A DNA stretch of 60,000 nt, taken from positions 12,900,109 through 12,960,108 of the forward strand of contig NC_088325.1 of assembly GCF_910592395.1 (NCBI RefSeq), in the 5' to 3' direction. This document shows positions 12,304 through 23,500 of this stretch, piece by piece. How positions within the stretch are numbered: position 1 is the first letter of the stretch; each line of letters begins with the position of its first letter. The notes under the pieces are model-generated. The model worked only from the letters and a program-made list of their open reading frames with translations. It ran no database searches and was not told the DNA's origin. This DNA is from Lineus longissimus. Taxonomy: Eukaryota > Nemertea > Pilidiophora > Heteronemertea > Lineidae. The position numbers were made by a program, and so were the translations under genes.

Positions 12304-13172
12304 CCTGGTCCATGGTGCAGGGTATTAGCAGGGAGATTAATGATTAGCCTGTTCTATTTTAGTTCTATTCGAGAAACACTGACCTGAGTGATAAGGCAAA
12401 TTCTGCAGAATGGCCTACCGGAACATGCAGTCAGGGTATCAATAAACAGTTATGCCAGGATGGACAAAATATGTACAGTGGCCAGCGCTTGCTCTTTGAT
12501 TTATTCTTTACTGACTGATGTTGTCAGTTTGAATTGCGTTCTGCATCTCTCCATGCGCCTGGCTTTGGTCCGACAGTGGCATTGGCCGGGTACGGGAGTG
12601 GGTAGGTGATATGCCTAATATGTGAGGGCCTTATTTGGAACAGGACCTGCTGTCACTGGTCTCAATGCATTGTGCAAAATAGCGTACTCCAATCAATCTA
12701 TTGGGGGTTGCATGTAGATAGCAGCTATAAGTCCCTAATTTCGTGTTTAACCTTTAATAAAACTTCAGTAACGTTAGAAATTTAATGTAGTTCAATCATC
12801 GTGCCCATTTAACTAATGTATATTACATTTCAACTTTGCCCGCTCCATGGGTATATGCTAGTTTGAACAATGGGAATATAGCTGCGAGCGGGCTCTAAAG
12901 ACCATAGAGCGTGTATTGGAATAGGCCTAAATTGCTGGCAACGAGTCAACACTGACCTCGTCACTGAGAGTGCATATTGCACATGCATTTTCATGGATTT
13001 TCTAAAAAAAGAACTCTTTGAGAGTTGAAGTCGATATGTCGATATTGTGACTCGTATCAACCAATCACTAGCCAGGTCTTCGCGGGAATTCCCCTCGATA
13101 AAATCAATCGACGCAACAATGCAAAGTGAAACACTCGATACTTGGTGATTGTACCAGTGCATGCATTGATAG

Positions 13173-13613
13173 TTGGTAACACCTGGACGCAGATTTTGGA
13201 CGCTGGACGCTGGACGCTGGGTTTTGCATCATTGGATTGCACTGTCTGGATTCCATGAACCTCGCCTCCAGTTCAAGATGAACAGTTTATTTGGTTTGGA
13301 AACCTCATCACGTGGCCAAGCTTCCACTCAGGTTTATAGCGTTGACCTCAATGACTTGCACAATAAATTGAGACGACCATTCCTTGATCGAAAAAGATCC
13401 CATTTAAAAAAAAATGGATTTCCTCAATTATCGCGTAATGCACTGACATCAAAGGGCTACAGGCCTATCGAATTCACGGACTGGACTGGACTGGAATGGC
13501 TGGGATATCAAACTTTCGGGGCGGTTGATGATGTGACCGCACTTATCCGAAAGCGACTTACTGAAAATAGATTTGGACACGTCTATTTGCTGATGAGCCT
13601 GGTGGTGGAGTAG
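13173..13613 (+). CDS. Hypothetical 146-aa open frame
   Basis: Longest unassigned plus-strand frame in the G1-G2 interval. I do not recognise it. The first 20 codons fall on a short GACGCTGGACG tandem repeat (about 13185-13220), whose reverse complement recurs upstream of G5 near 47395, so this start is probably repeat-derived. A later Met (around codon 36, MNSLFGLETSSRG) could be a start. There is no signal peptide, membrane segment or clear cysteine pattern, and no paralogous copy. It may be a chance frame or a fragment of an old element. Confidence 0.2.
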   Translation: MVTPGRRFWTLDAGRWVLHHWIALSGFHEPRLQFKMNSLFGLETSSRGQASTQVYSVDLNDLHNKLRRPFLDRKRSHLKKNGFPQLSRNALTSKGYRPIEFTDWTGLEWLGYQTFGAVDDVTALIRKRLTENRFGHVYLLMSLVVE

Positions 13614-14476
13614 TGCTTTGTTGTGGTTATTGGTTCGATTCTGTTGGATTTTTTAAAATCCTGTACAAGTGGGGTGACCAACGCGTTTATCAAGGTAACC
13701 CGTTCAGGGCAACAGGGATGGGAAATGAAGATTAATTCACGGCCGATTTCCCTAGGTCAACCTCATTACCTACCAGGTTGAACATTCCCGTAGCCCAGCT
13801 GGTAATCGATTTCGGCCTGTATTCTGTCATTTTCATGGCACTAAAATTCCCAAACCGTTCCAGTCGAGTGTGTTCCATCAATTCGATAAGGCCCACTACG
13901 GCCAATAGCAGAGCAGACCTTGGGGGTGGATACTATATGTTTATGGAATAAATTGTACACGATTTTTGAAGTATTTTCTCTGTCTGTGTTGGTCATGGCC
14001 TCTATGGAACCATATAGTTGTACCATAATAATCCTACGTCCGTTCAGCATATAAAATTCAAGCTACACTAAGATACTTTGCTATCACAGACGTCTTCAAA
14101 ACGTTCAATTTGGACAGACAATAGATTGGCGACACCAGGCCTGGCCTTTGTTTCGATTTCTTACAGAACGGTAATTAATTGAGCGGTCTTAGGTCGGTGA
14201 ATCTAGAGTGCGTACATGTATGTGCGTGTATATGTACGCATACCGGCAAGTACTATGTATCAATAACATACATACATGTACTCGATACCGGTGTATGCAT
14301 TCAAAGGAAGACAAGACGAATCCTGACCCCATTCGTCACGATTCGCTGGCTGTTCTAACATTCGTCCCATAGGCCTATGATATGATCATGTTGCGTATGA
14401 GTGATAAATACAAATCATCGTCGAAATATCACCCAAACAAGTCAGTTTTCAAATCGAAACAGAACCTTGGTGCTCA

Positions 14477-14484
14477 TTTAAATA
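14477..14484 (+). promoter_or_regulatory. TATA-like TTTAAATA upstream of G2
   Basis: TTTAAATA lies 58 bases before the G2 ATG. The same octamer in the same context (GCTCATTTAAATACCCGG) occurs before G3 (25636), G5 (48340) and G6 (56652). It is missing upstream of G4. Conservation and position suggest a core promoter element, but no transcript start is known. Confidence 0.3.
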
Positions 14485-14541
14485 CCCGGTGTCTTGGACT
14501 TAGATGGCCCGACCTGGAAAATCTTGGTGAAAAAGAACGGA

Positions 14542-17500
14542 ATGTGTCGCACTCTTGATTTCTTCTTGCTATTGCAGTTGATATCACATGTAGCTGCAGG
14601 TAAGTGACGATAAACCAAATGGATCCCAATATATCGCATATTAGGTATGATGTTAGGTATGATTCGCTGGCGTGTTAGGCCCAGAAATCACATGGTCATT
14701 CAACGTAGTGTTAGATCAAAAATACGCCGAATCAGTGCCGCGTGAGGTGTTTCTATTTCATATCTTGATTACGTCGTACAAGAGTCGTGATAAAACGCGG
14801 CACTGATTCGGCGATTTTTGTGTCTTTCAAATATCTGAAAGACTCCTGTCGTATGAGAGAAATGTGTCTTGTTTTAGTTTCAGATCCCAATTACGCCAAA
14901 TCAGTCAGAAAATCATTATTTATAAGATTATGTGATTTGTTTTGCTTTTTCAGATCCAAACGATGCGGTAATACTGCGCTTAAGGGAAATGAAGAAGTTA
15001 GAAGTTCGGTACAACGGCAACTGGGGGAGCATATGCTTACATGTACCTGGATTCGATGACAAAGCAGCAAAAGTCGCATGTCGACAGATGGGATTTGGGT
15101 GAGTGCAGTTATATCTTGACATCATCGGCATATGAAGTTGCCAAACTATGATGATTGCCCAACGCTCGCTTTTGGTTTAAAATCGTGCTGCGCTAGAAAA
15201 AGTTGTGAACCCTCCCTCCCAAAATTGTGAACCCTCCATTTTACGCTAATTTGCTTTACGGATATTAAAAAGATTCTTCATGCTAGCCTGAAACGTCCCT
15301 TAAATTCTCGTCATACGAATTCCGAACGAAAAAATGATAGCGAAACATTATCGAATATCTTATTTTGCAACACCACTGAATACGTGTATGCTCTGATGCA
15401 TAAATTCAAGCACGCATCACAACAGTCTGCATTGATCGGATGCATTTTTCTAGTATCCTCAATTCAGATATGATCATTTCCACAGGACCAGATCTACTCG
15501 AGAGTTTCATGATATACCAAGATGTATTTCAGCAACATGACATATAGGGTGAAGTGCTGATTATCTAAATCACTGATTCGTTTTTATTAAAGGAATGGAA
15601 AACGCAGTTATAGTGGGACGTTAGTGTCAAGTGACAAGCTAACAATAGTCCTCGATGACGTCACCTGCACCGGTGATGAAGACGACTTCAGTAAATGCAC
15701 ACTTCAAGTCCCGACCGGTAATTGTATGTTTGCTGTGGAGGTGGATTGCGAAAGTGACCCAGGTAAGTACCACTTGATCACGTAATACTAATATTATCAT
15801 TGTGTGCGCACATGATAAATTTTTGCCTTTCGATGAAACAATTCCATTAGTCCAGTTCGTTTGTGAACTTATGAAATTCAAAGGATGTAAAGAATTTTGA
15901 AAATGATAATCTGAAATACAAAAACAACACGGCGACAGCAGAATTGGGCAATTGCGGGTTTTTTAAACAGCTATTCACTCTCGCATACATTGGGGATGAA
16001 ATGCCAGTCCATGATATATCAGTTGGCCCAGTAAAGGCTGTGTGCACCCAAATGTTTGGGTGTTGTAAAAGGTGACACACTCAACCCTTGGCCTTGCAGG
16101 CATCCAGCCATTGATGTTTTCCATTGGTGATACAATAACGAAGTGACGAGAAAAACGGAAGGGCATGTGAAATGAAATGCTAGGGAACAAAAATTAGCTT
16201 GTTTTTGTCAATGCTACTCAGTTTAGTTGTATACTGTACGTTATCGTTTACCACATAACAACTACCAGACGTTCTTAGTGAACTGTTCAAGATGAAAACA
16301 CTGACAATGGAATGGCTGTCATCAATAATTCATAAAGGAGTCTTTATATATTCTTGCTGTCATTAATCTGATGTCGAAGAATAATTTCCAGATCGCTGCT
16401 TTTCTGAGGAATTATAGAGTCACCGCATTCACTTACATAACCATGTTATTTTCTAATGGAATGGTCGACGAATCCATCCCGGCGATGATACAGACTGATG
16501 ATTCAGTATAACCTGATGCATAATTTGATTTCTACATTCAATTGGAACCTACAAAGCAATATCAGGTTGTACAGTGTAGGAACCGTAGGCTATTAAATTT
16601 TTCACGGCCAGATCACTCCAAAACACGCCATTGAAACACCCATGACATTTGCAGCACTGAATGGTTTGTTCGATGTAAGCTTGTTGGGGAGTCCCAACCA
16701 CGCCCACATGGGAATATTGCACGCTACGAAAGCTGGAGCGACTGGAGCTGTGTGTTACGACAGCGGATCAGCTGCCACCACAGTTGCCGGGATCGTCTGC
16801 AAACAAATGGGATACAGGTCAGATATAAACAGAAACCTATATCTTTATCTATTCCCGATAGAATGAATAAGTTGAATGGATTCAAGGAAATCGTGTTATT
16901 CAGACGTTCTCAAAAGATGCAGCTACAAATATAGTCTAAATATAGGCATTTCTATGATATGATGAACGACAAGGGACAAAGAAAGATAATTTTCATTGTT
17001 GAATGTGTTCAGTTCGAACCTTGTGCCTTATTTGCACCCTAACAATCTCACTCCCTGTTACAGAAATGTGGAGAAGCAGACTGCGACCAACGCCTCATCT
17101 TACAATAGTATCTTTAATGCCACATGTTTTGGAACTGAACTAACTCTTGCCGCCTGTACCTTGACGCCCGAGACTTCCTGCTCCTCAAACAACGTCATTG
17201 ATGTTGAATGTAAACTGGACATGGGTGAGTATCACAATGTATTCCTTCAACAGGTTCACTTTCCGCCCTCTTTATGCTGATATCGCAATCACCTCCTTCT
17301 CCTCGGATTCGATGAGTTTCACATGTAACATGCCGGGGTCTAATTTAGAAGGGTGGGAAGCAGCTGGTGGAGTATACCCCGTAAAGGGTCGGGTTGCCTA
17401 ATGTTTTAAACGGGAAGCATCATTACATTACAGTGATGTACTCACCTACAAACATTTTTAAAAGAAATCATGGTATACTTCGGTCAGGTTGTTCAAAAGT

Positions 17501-20500
17501 ACAAATCACGTTATCCCTATAAGGAACGCCCCCGGCGTTATCTTGTTTCTAAGCCTGTTTGAATATTTTGCGTTCAGTGTAATCGGTTCCATTAAGGCCA
17601 ATGATGCTTTGAACAAAACAGCCCCGAGATGATACAGGTCGTGAACATCATGACAAAATATCTAAAGCCAGTTGGCCATTTCCAGAAAGCACTTTACAAG
17701 ACGTCCGAGAACATCGGAGAAAGTTAGGGAGTAAAATGGTCGCTTATTCAATTCCAGCATCACAGACACCATTCGCCGTCCGGCTCTCCCAATCTTCGAA
17801 AGCAGTGGTCGGGGCAAGCAGTGGGACAGTTGAGGTGAAAAAGTATGGTAAATGGGGCGTCATCTGTGACTCTAGCTGGGATATCAGTGATGCAAACGTC
17901 GCCTGTAGACAACTTGGATTCAGGTAAGTTATTTCATTGTATGAATTATTGTTTGCGACAAAATGGTTTTGAAAAAAACATCGCCAAAGTACCAAATCTA
18001 GTTATACAATAATCGATTATTTATATTTCACCTCTCATTTTTATCAATCACTGTCGACCAGTTGTCGCCACTGAGAAACATTTCATTTTGATGCGATTGC
18101 AATCTGGAAGTTTAACATTGTTAAAGACTCAGTGCTGTATGTGGACACTTGTTTATCAAAGTGTGATGCACAGTTTTCAACAGTGGTTTCCAGATCACTT
18201 ACTACTCTGGGCAAGGGTATATTTTAAACTAAATTGCCAAGTCCATAAACAAGATACTTGGGGCAAAGGAGTACGGTTAACGTGCTTAGTCGATATAATA
18301 AATTGGCTGTATGTTTGTTCTAGGTGGCTATTTAATAAATCACTGTTCCTGTATACATGATATGTTGTGCCTGTTACAGGGGAGCTCTGCCGACCACTGG
18401 TTTCCCAACTGACGCCAAATTCGGTCAAGGAACGGGTACAGTATTCTGGAACAACGTGCAGTGCAATGGCGAGGAACAAAGTATAGAAGAGTGCAAACAT
18501 GACGAGGTCTTTGGGACCAGTGCGTGTAACTCCGTGAATGCTTCAGGTGTGATCTGCTCCAGTGAGGAATGTAAGCTATCACTTTCATACAATAACTGAA
18601 TAACTATGTATATTTTGTTTTCATATATATAAATAAATCTATTTTTTATTAATTCTTGACAAAACATAAAGAAAAAAAATTCAGTCATAAGTCATATTTC
18701 ATTTAGGATTTCAAACCCCTTTTTGATGGAACGTGTGTGATCAAAATCTGATCTAGCCATTGAAAAAGCATGCTACATGTGTTAAGACCCTGAACTGAGC
18801 AAGATAGGAACAGGAAATGATGAACGAAACTCTTGAATTACTTTATGACATATCGTCTCTCCTGTCACTATTTGCAGCAAGACTCTGAGGTTTTAAGTAA
18901 TCCCAACTTCTTATATATCTGGCTTACAAGTCTTATTACAAGCTTCATTTCCTTTTTTCAGGGCCAAAAATTGGCATTTGCGGCAGAAATTGCACAAGAC
19001 ATTTAACGGGAGGAGTCATTTTTATCCAATCCGAAAACTACCCAATATCCAATTTCGTTTACCACTCATGTACCGTATGCAAAGTTGAACTCATGTCACC
19101 CACAAATTTCACCGTCTACGTCCTACAGAATATGTTCCAGAACAACCATAATGAGACCCTGTCATTCGGAACAAGCGAGGGCCTTGTTGAGACACTCTAT
19201 GGAGATAACTGTACGAAAGGACCGATAACATTTGACACAAAGAATTTAACGATCGAGTTTCAAGCAAATGGTATAACTGGTGAGGGAAAAATCAACATTA
19301 TGGTGACAGGTAGGTAGAGGGTAGAGTTTGATTTGCGATCGAGGACAAAATCTTTCTCGGTCTTATGTGTGCAACCCATGGATGTACTAACACAAAAGAA
19401 TTAGTAATGCCACTTTTTAATGGCCTCTTAACTATTTCAGCTACAGAACCAGTTGAGTTTACCTGTACGAAGCCAGTCACAGTTACAACAACGACAGCAA
19501 CAACAACAACAACAACAGCAAGAACAACAGCAACAAAAACCACAAGATCTACTGGTACGCCTAAGTCGGACAAACAAATTGACGATGAACCGCCTGATAA
19601 CGCTGGTAAGCCACAACAGGAGAACCTCTGTCTGAACCACAACTCTCATGAATAATCTTGTCATGCCCAGTCCACATGGTAGCCCATCAATAATTACGGT
19701 CGAAAAGAGCATACTAAGTATTCAAGTGCATGACCATCACTTTCATTAGGTTGGCCAATGTTGATGATCAGAAACTTTCTCCTAAACCTATTTAGTATCA
19801 GTTTTGAAATCCAAAAAAGTATATGTACGGTTTCAACCGAGTGATATCTTTCCTGGACGTCGTCTGGCCAGGTTCTACTTCGCCGTTATGCTTTGCCAGG
19901 GTGTATAGGTGAGTAGTTGATAAAGCTTGGAATCAGTGAAACCATGTAACCAGTGATAAGCCCCCCTTTAAGAGGGGCTCTTAAGATACACGTGTGTGCG
20001 GGAGTATATAATGTAAATGAATGATGAGAAATAAAGAGAGTAACTATTGTATATCCTACAAACAATTTCTTTTGGTATTTTTCTGAATTAACTCCGTTGA
20101 GTTTACCGATTTCTCCGCGATCTTCCGGTGGTGGTTGCTACCCCATTGGTTGAAATTATAATTTAAATTAAATTAAAATTAATTTAAATCTTCATGGGAA
20201 TTCGCTACATCATATGCCTAAGAAATTGGCCAATTATATTAATATTTTTATTAGAGAAATATCCGTCCTAAATAATGACAGAAAAGGGTGGTTTATTTCA
20301 ATTTTGTGTCGACATGGTCGAGGTCACGTGACATAAAAACAAAACAATCGCACACACCCGTCCAAAAAAGGCACTTTAAGAAAAACAAATACGTTTTTCC
20401 AGCTTAAAACCACACTGACGACTAAGTTATTTTGGTCTACTACCCAAATGTGAAGTATCAAAATGAATCACAAATTAGAACTAGCTCTATTTAGCAAAAG

Positions 20501-23500
20501 TTGCGTGAAAAATTCGGGTGAGCGACATACTGCACCCTAGCGGCCAATAATCAAACTACTTTCAGCCGTCTGCTCCGGTCTCGTTAGGGAGTTTTTCCCA
20601 AATGTACGCGATGATGACGTGCACCATTAACATGACGTAACATCTATTTTAAAATGCGTTTCCAAAGTGAATGCATGAGGACAATCCATTTAAGTGTCGT
20701 ATATCACTGGAAACGCCCGATTCCCGTGAATAAGGACAATCACAATGTATTACATTACTAAAACAAAAATGTGTCGGAAGGAACTATGGATTGTCCCAAG
20801 ATGGGGGGTTTGGGGGGGATTTGGGGGGTTTCCCCTCCATTGTACTGGGTAAAAACGTTACGCTATCGTAGGGGGGTTCGGGGGAGCTCCCCCGACCTAA
20901 AGGGGGGCTCACTAAGTCCTTGACTTTACATATTAGCAATTTGCCAGTAGTCCCAGAATCAACCTTTTTGTGGAGGATGACGTCATCACTGAATGCTTTG
21001 GAAATGTGTTGTTGTCGTTAGAAAATAAACTTATATTCATGACGGGCCGCCATTTGCAAATATCTAATTATTGCTCTTCGATGAAAGCAAAAGTAAGCTT
21101 TTGTGATTGTTTTGTATTCCATATTCTAAAATAAAACGTTCTTAATATGTAAAGTCAAGGACTTAGTGAGCCCCCCTTTAGGTCGGGGGGAAGCTCCCCC
21201 CAACCCCCCCCCCCCCCGGTGGACAGTCAACTAGCCCTTCTGTGTCATACTGCTGGAGGGGGGGGGGGGTGCGATGGGACCATCCATATAGTTCCTTCCG
21301 ACACATTTTTGTTTTGGTAATGTAATACATTGTGATTGTCCTTATTCACGGGAATCGGGCGTTTCCAGTGATATACGACACTTAAATGGATTGTCCTCAT
21401 GCATTCACTTTGGAAACGCATTTTAAAATAGATGTTACGTCCTGTTAATGGGGCACGTCATCATCGCGTACATTTGGGAAAAGCTCCCTAACGAGACCGG
21501 AGCAGACGGCTGAAAGTAGTTTAATTATTGGCCGCTAGGGTACAGAATGCACGTCGCTCACCCGAATTTTTCACGCAACTTTTGCTAAATAGAGCTAGTT
21601 CTAATTTGTGATTCATTTTGATACTTCACATTTGGGTAGTAGACCAAAATAACTTAGTCGTCAGTGTGGTTTTAAGCTGGAAAAACGTATTTGTTTTTCT
21701 TAAAGTGCCTTTTTTGGACGGGTGTGTGCGATTGTTTTGTTTTTATGTCACGTGACCTCGACCATGTCGACACAAAATTGAAATAAACCACCCTTTTCTG
21801 TCATTATTTAGGACGGATATTTCTCTAATAAAAATATTAATATAATTGGCCAATTTCTTAGGCATATGATGTAGCGAATTCCCATGAAGATTTAAATTAA
21901 TTTTAATTTAATTTAAATTAATTTCAACCAATGGGATAGCAACCACCACCGGAAGATCGCGGAGAAATCGGTAAACTCAACGGAGTTAATTCAGAAAAAT
22001 ACCAAAAAAAATTGTTTGTAGGATATACAATAGTTACTCTCTTTATTTCTCATCATTCATTTACATTATGTACTCCCGCACACACGTGTATCTTAAGAGC
22101 CCCTCCTAAGAGGGGGGCTTATTAGAAGAATCATTTGTATATATAATGCTCTGATAAAGCTCAGTTGATATGACAAACATGCACACGGGAATCACTAAAA
22201 AATGTGTCCGCTTAGAACTGGTTACATCACGAAAATATCTCTACATCCCTCGATGTGTACATGAATATGTACGAAATCGCTCACAGCGAAGGAATTTATT
22301 CACATTTTTTATCTCCAAACCCGGCTAAAACCTTCGGTAATAAACCTTCATCCACGTTTCTACGGATAAGTGCCAGTCGGTACTGCATGATGTAGTCAAT
22401 CTTCTCTGTATCACCCTGTATGATCACACCGCTCCGTAGTTCAAGTAGGACCCGTGTGGTGGCGTAGTAAGCGGAGCGCTGATTGGTCCATGTTATGGGT
22501 GTGTGGTGGGCGTGTCGTGACGTGCATGCCTATATTTGGGATATCAGTAATGTACACTGGAGGCGAGGTATGACTGGGTTGTTCTAAAATATAGATTATT
22601 GAATCGGATATGCCACTGATTTCTAAACTACCGTCAAATTCCGATCTGATCATGTAAAAATAAGCTCCAAATATTGATTCGTAACCACCTTAGGTTCAAA
22701 TGGCATTATTTCATGTTTTTATGCATTTTTAGGACTGATTCCAAGGTTTATCACTGGTTTCAAGGTTTCACTGGTTCCAAGCTTTATCACCTACCGTATA
22801 GGTAACGTTTTCACCAAATTAGTAATTTCTTTTCTATTAATAGGTTAATTGGCTCCTCACCAGACAACCCATTACTTTGTCATTGTGGCAATCATGTGCA
22901 TGAGGAAGGGATGGATTCAAGGGAATTGAATGTGCGCGTGAAAGAGAATGATAGATTCTGAAAGTTGGAGAATGTGCGCTTCATTCTGGCCATTAGTGTT
23001 TATCTGAGTTCGTATGCCAGGAACGAAACGCTTCCTCTGGAAGATCTCGTCATCGATATCTACATTGTATTAATTTTCCTGCAGGATATATTTTTTAATG
23101 TATATCCATGATAAATTTGTCTTTGATTTCTAGGTCTAATCGGTGCCGTGTCCGCTCTGGTTGTTTTGGTTGTATTGGCTATCATTCTTGGGATCATTTT
23201 GTGGTGAGCATTATATTTAAATCGCCCACGCTTCGAAGACAAAAAATCGATAAAACTAAATTTGAGTCTATTTCTGGTAACATGATAGCTGATTTCTGGG
23301 AAAGCGAACTCGTATAATGAAACCCTTTTCATGGCAAAGTTGGATGAAAAAATTGTTTTGATTTTTAAAAAGAGCACCATATGTAGAGCGCAGGTGATGT
23401 AGCTCTCTCTCGGCTTAAATGTAGCCTTCAGCTCCTAATTTTACCGTATATATGTGTGTTACAATTGATTGCTTTCAGGAAACTTGGTTTCGTCCGTTTT

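Larger units (their letters stand above)
11159..12872. repeat. Direct tandem duplication, two ~860-bp units
   Basis: Unit 1 runs from about 11159 to 12018 and unit 2 from about 12019 to 12872. They are nearly identical, with a few substitutions and small indels, including a loss near 12738 relative to 11870-11880. Both start at GCGCGTTGTGGCCGCTA and end in TATGCTAGTTTGAACAATG. Each unit contains the same overlapping open frames on both strands: minus 11178-11426 with 11977-12303, and plus 11203-11469 with 12128-12328. Substitutions between units in the minus frame change the protein often (about nine replacements in some 80 residues), so I see no clear sign of purifying selection. Confidence 0.85.
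12873..14541. other. Upstream region of G2
   Basis: The distal part is unique. From about 13930 the sequence matches the region upstream of G5 (about 47755 onward), including the block CATGGCCTCTATGGAACC. From about 14100 it matches the regions upstream of G3, G5 and G6. A short alternating stretch of GTACATGTATG-type sequence lies at 14210-14290. No gene other than the weak 13173-13613 frame is seen. Confidence 0.5.
19911..22795. mobile_element. 2.9-kb transposable element in G2 intron 9, 8-bp TSD
   Basis: The insert is flanked by GTATAGGT on both sides (19903-19910 and 22796-22803). The intact single copy is seen at the same place in G3 (32549-32556) and G4 (44899-44906), which proves insertion. 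The outer terminal inverted repeats share GATAAAGCTTGGAA and CAGTGAAACC (about 19918-19958 against 22748-22790). An 8-bp duplication fits hAT-like elements; this is inference, as no transposase is recognised. The interior holds a 2.16-kb palindrome (19957-22121) and about 620 bases of other sequence with a minus-strand open frame. Confidence 0.85.

Noticed and set aside
14787-15059. Plus frame [11 protein letters not shown]... covering the start of G2 exon 2
   Set aside because: Reads the SRCR exon in the wrong frame and crosses the true acceptor.
21180-21270. G and C homopolymer runs in the big palindrome as a functional G-quadruplex
   Set aside because: The runs differ between the two arms and look like slippage; nothing ties them to a function.
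23456-23478. Met start (MLQLIAFR) upstream of the tail in G2, with equivalents at 33454, 45575 and 54897
   Set aside because: It lies in the intron, overlapping the polypyrimidine tract and CAG acceptor. The real exon begins after the AG and completes the split Trp codon from the transmembrane exon.
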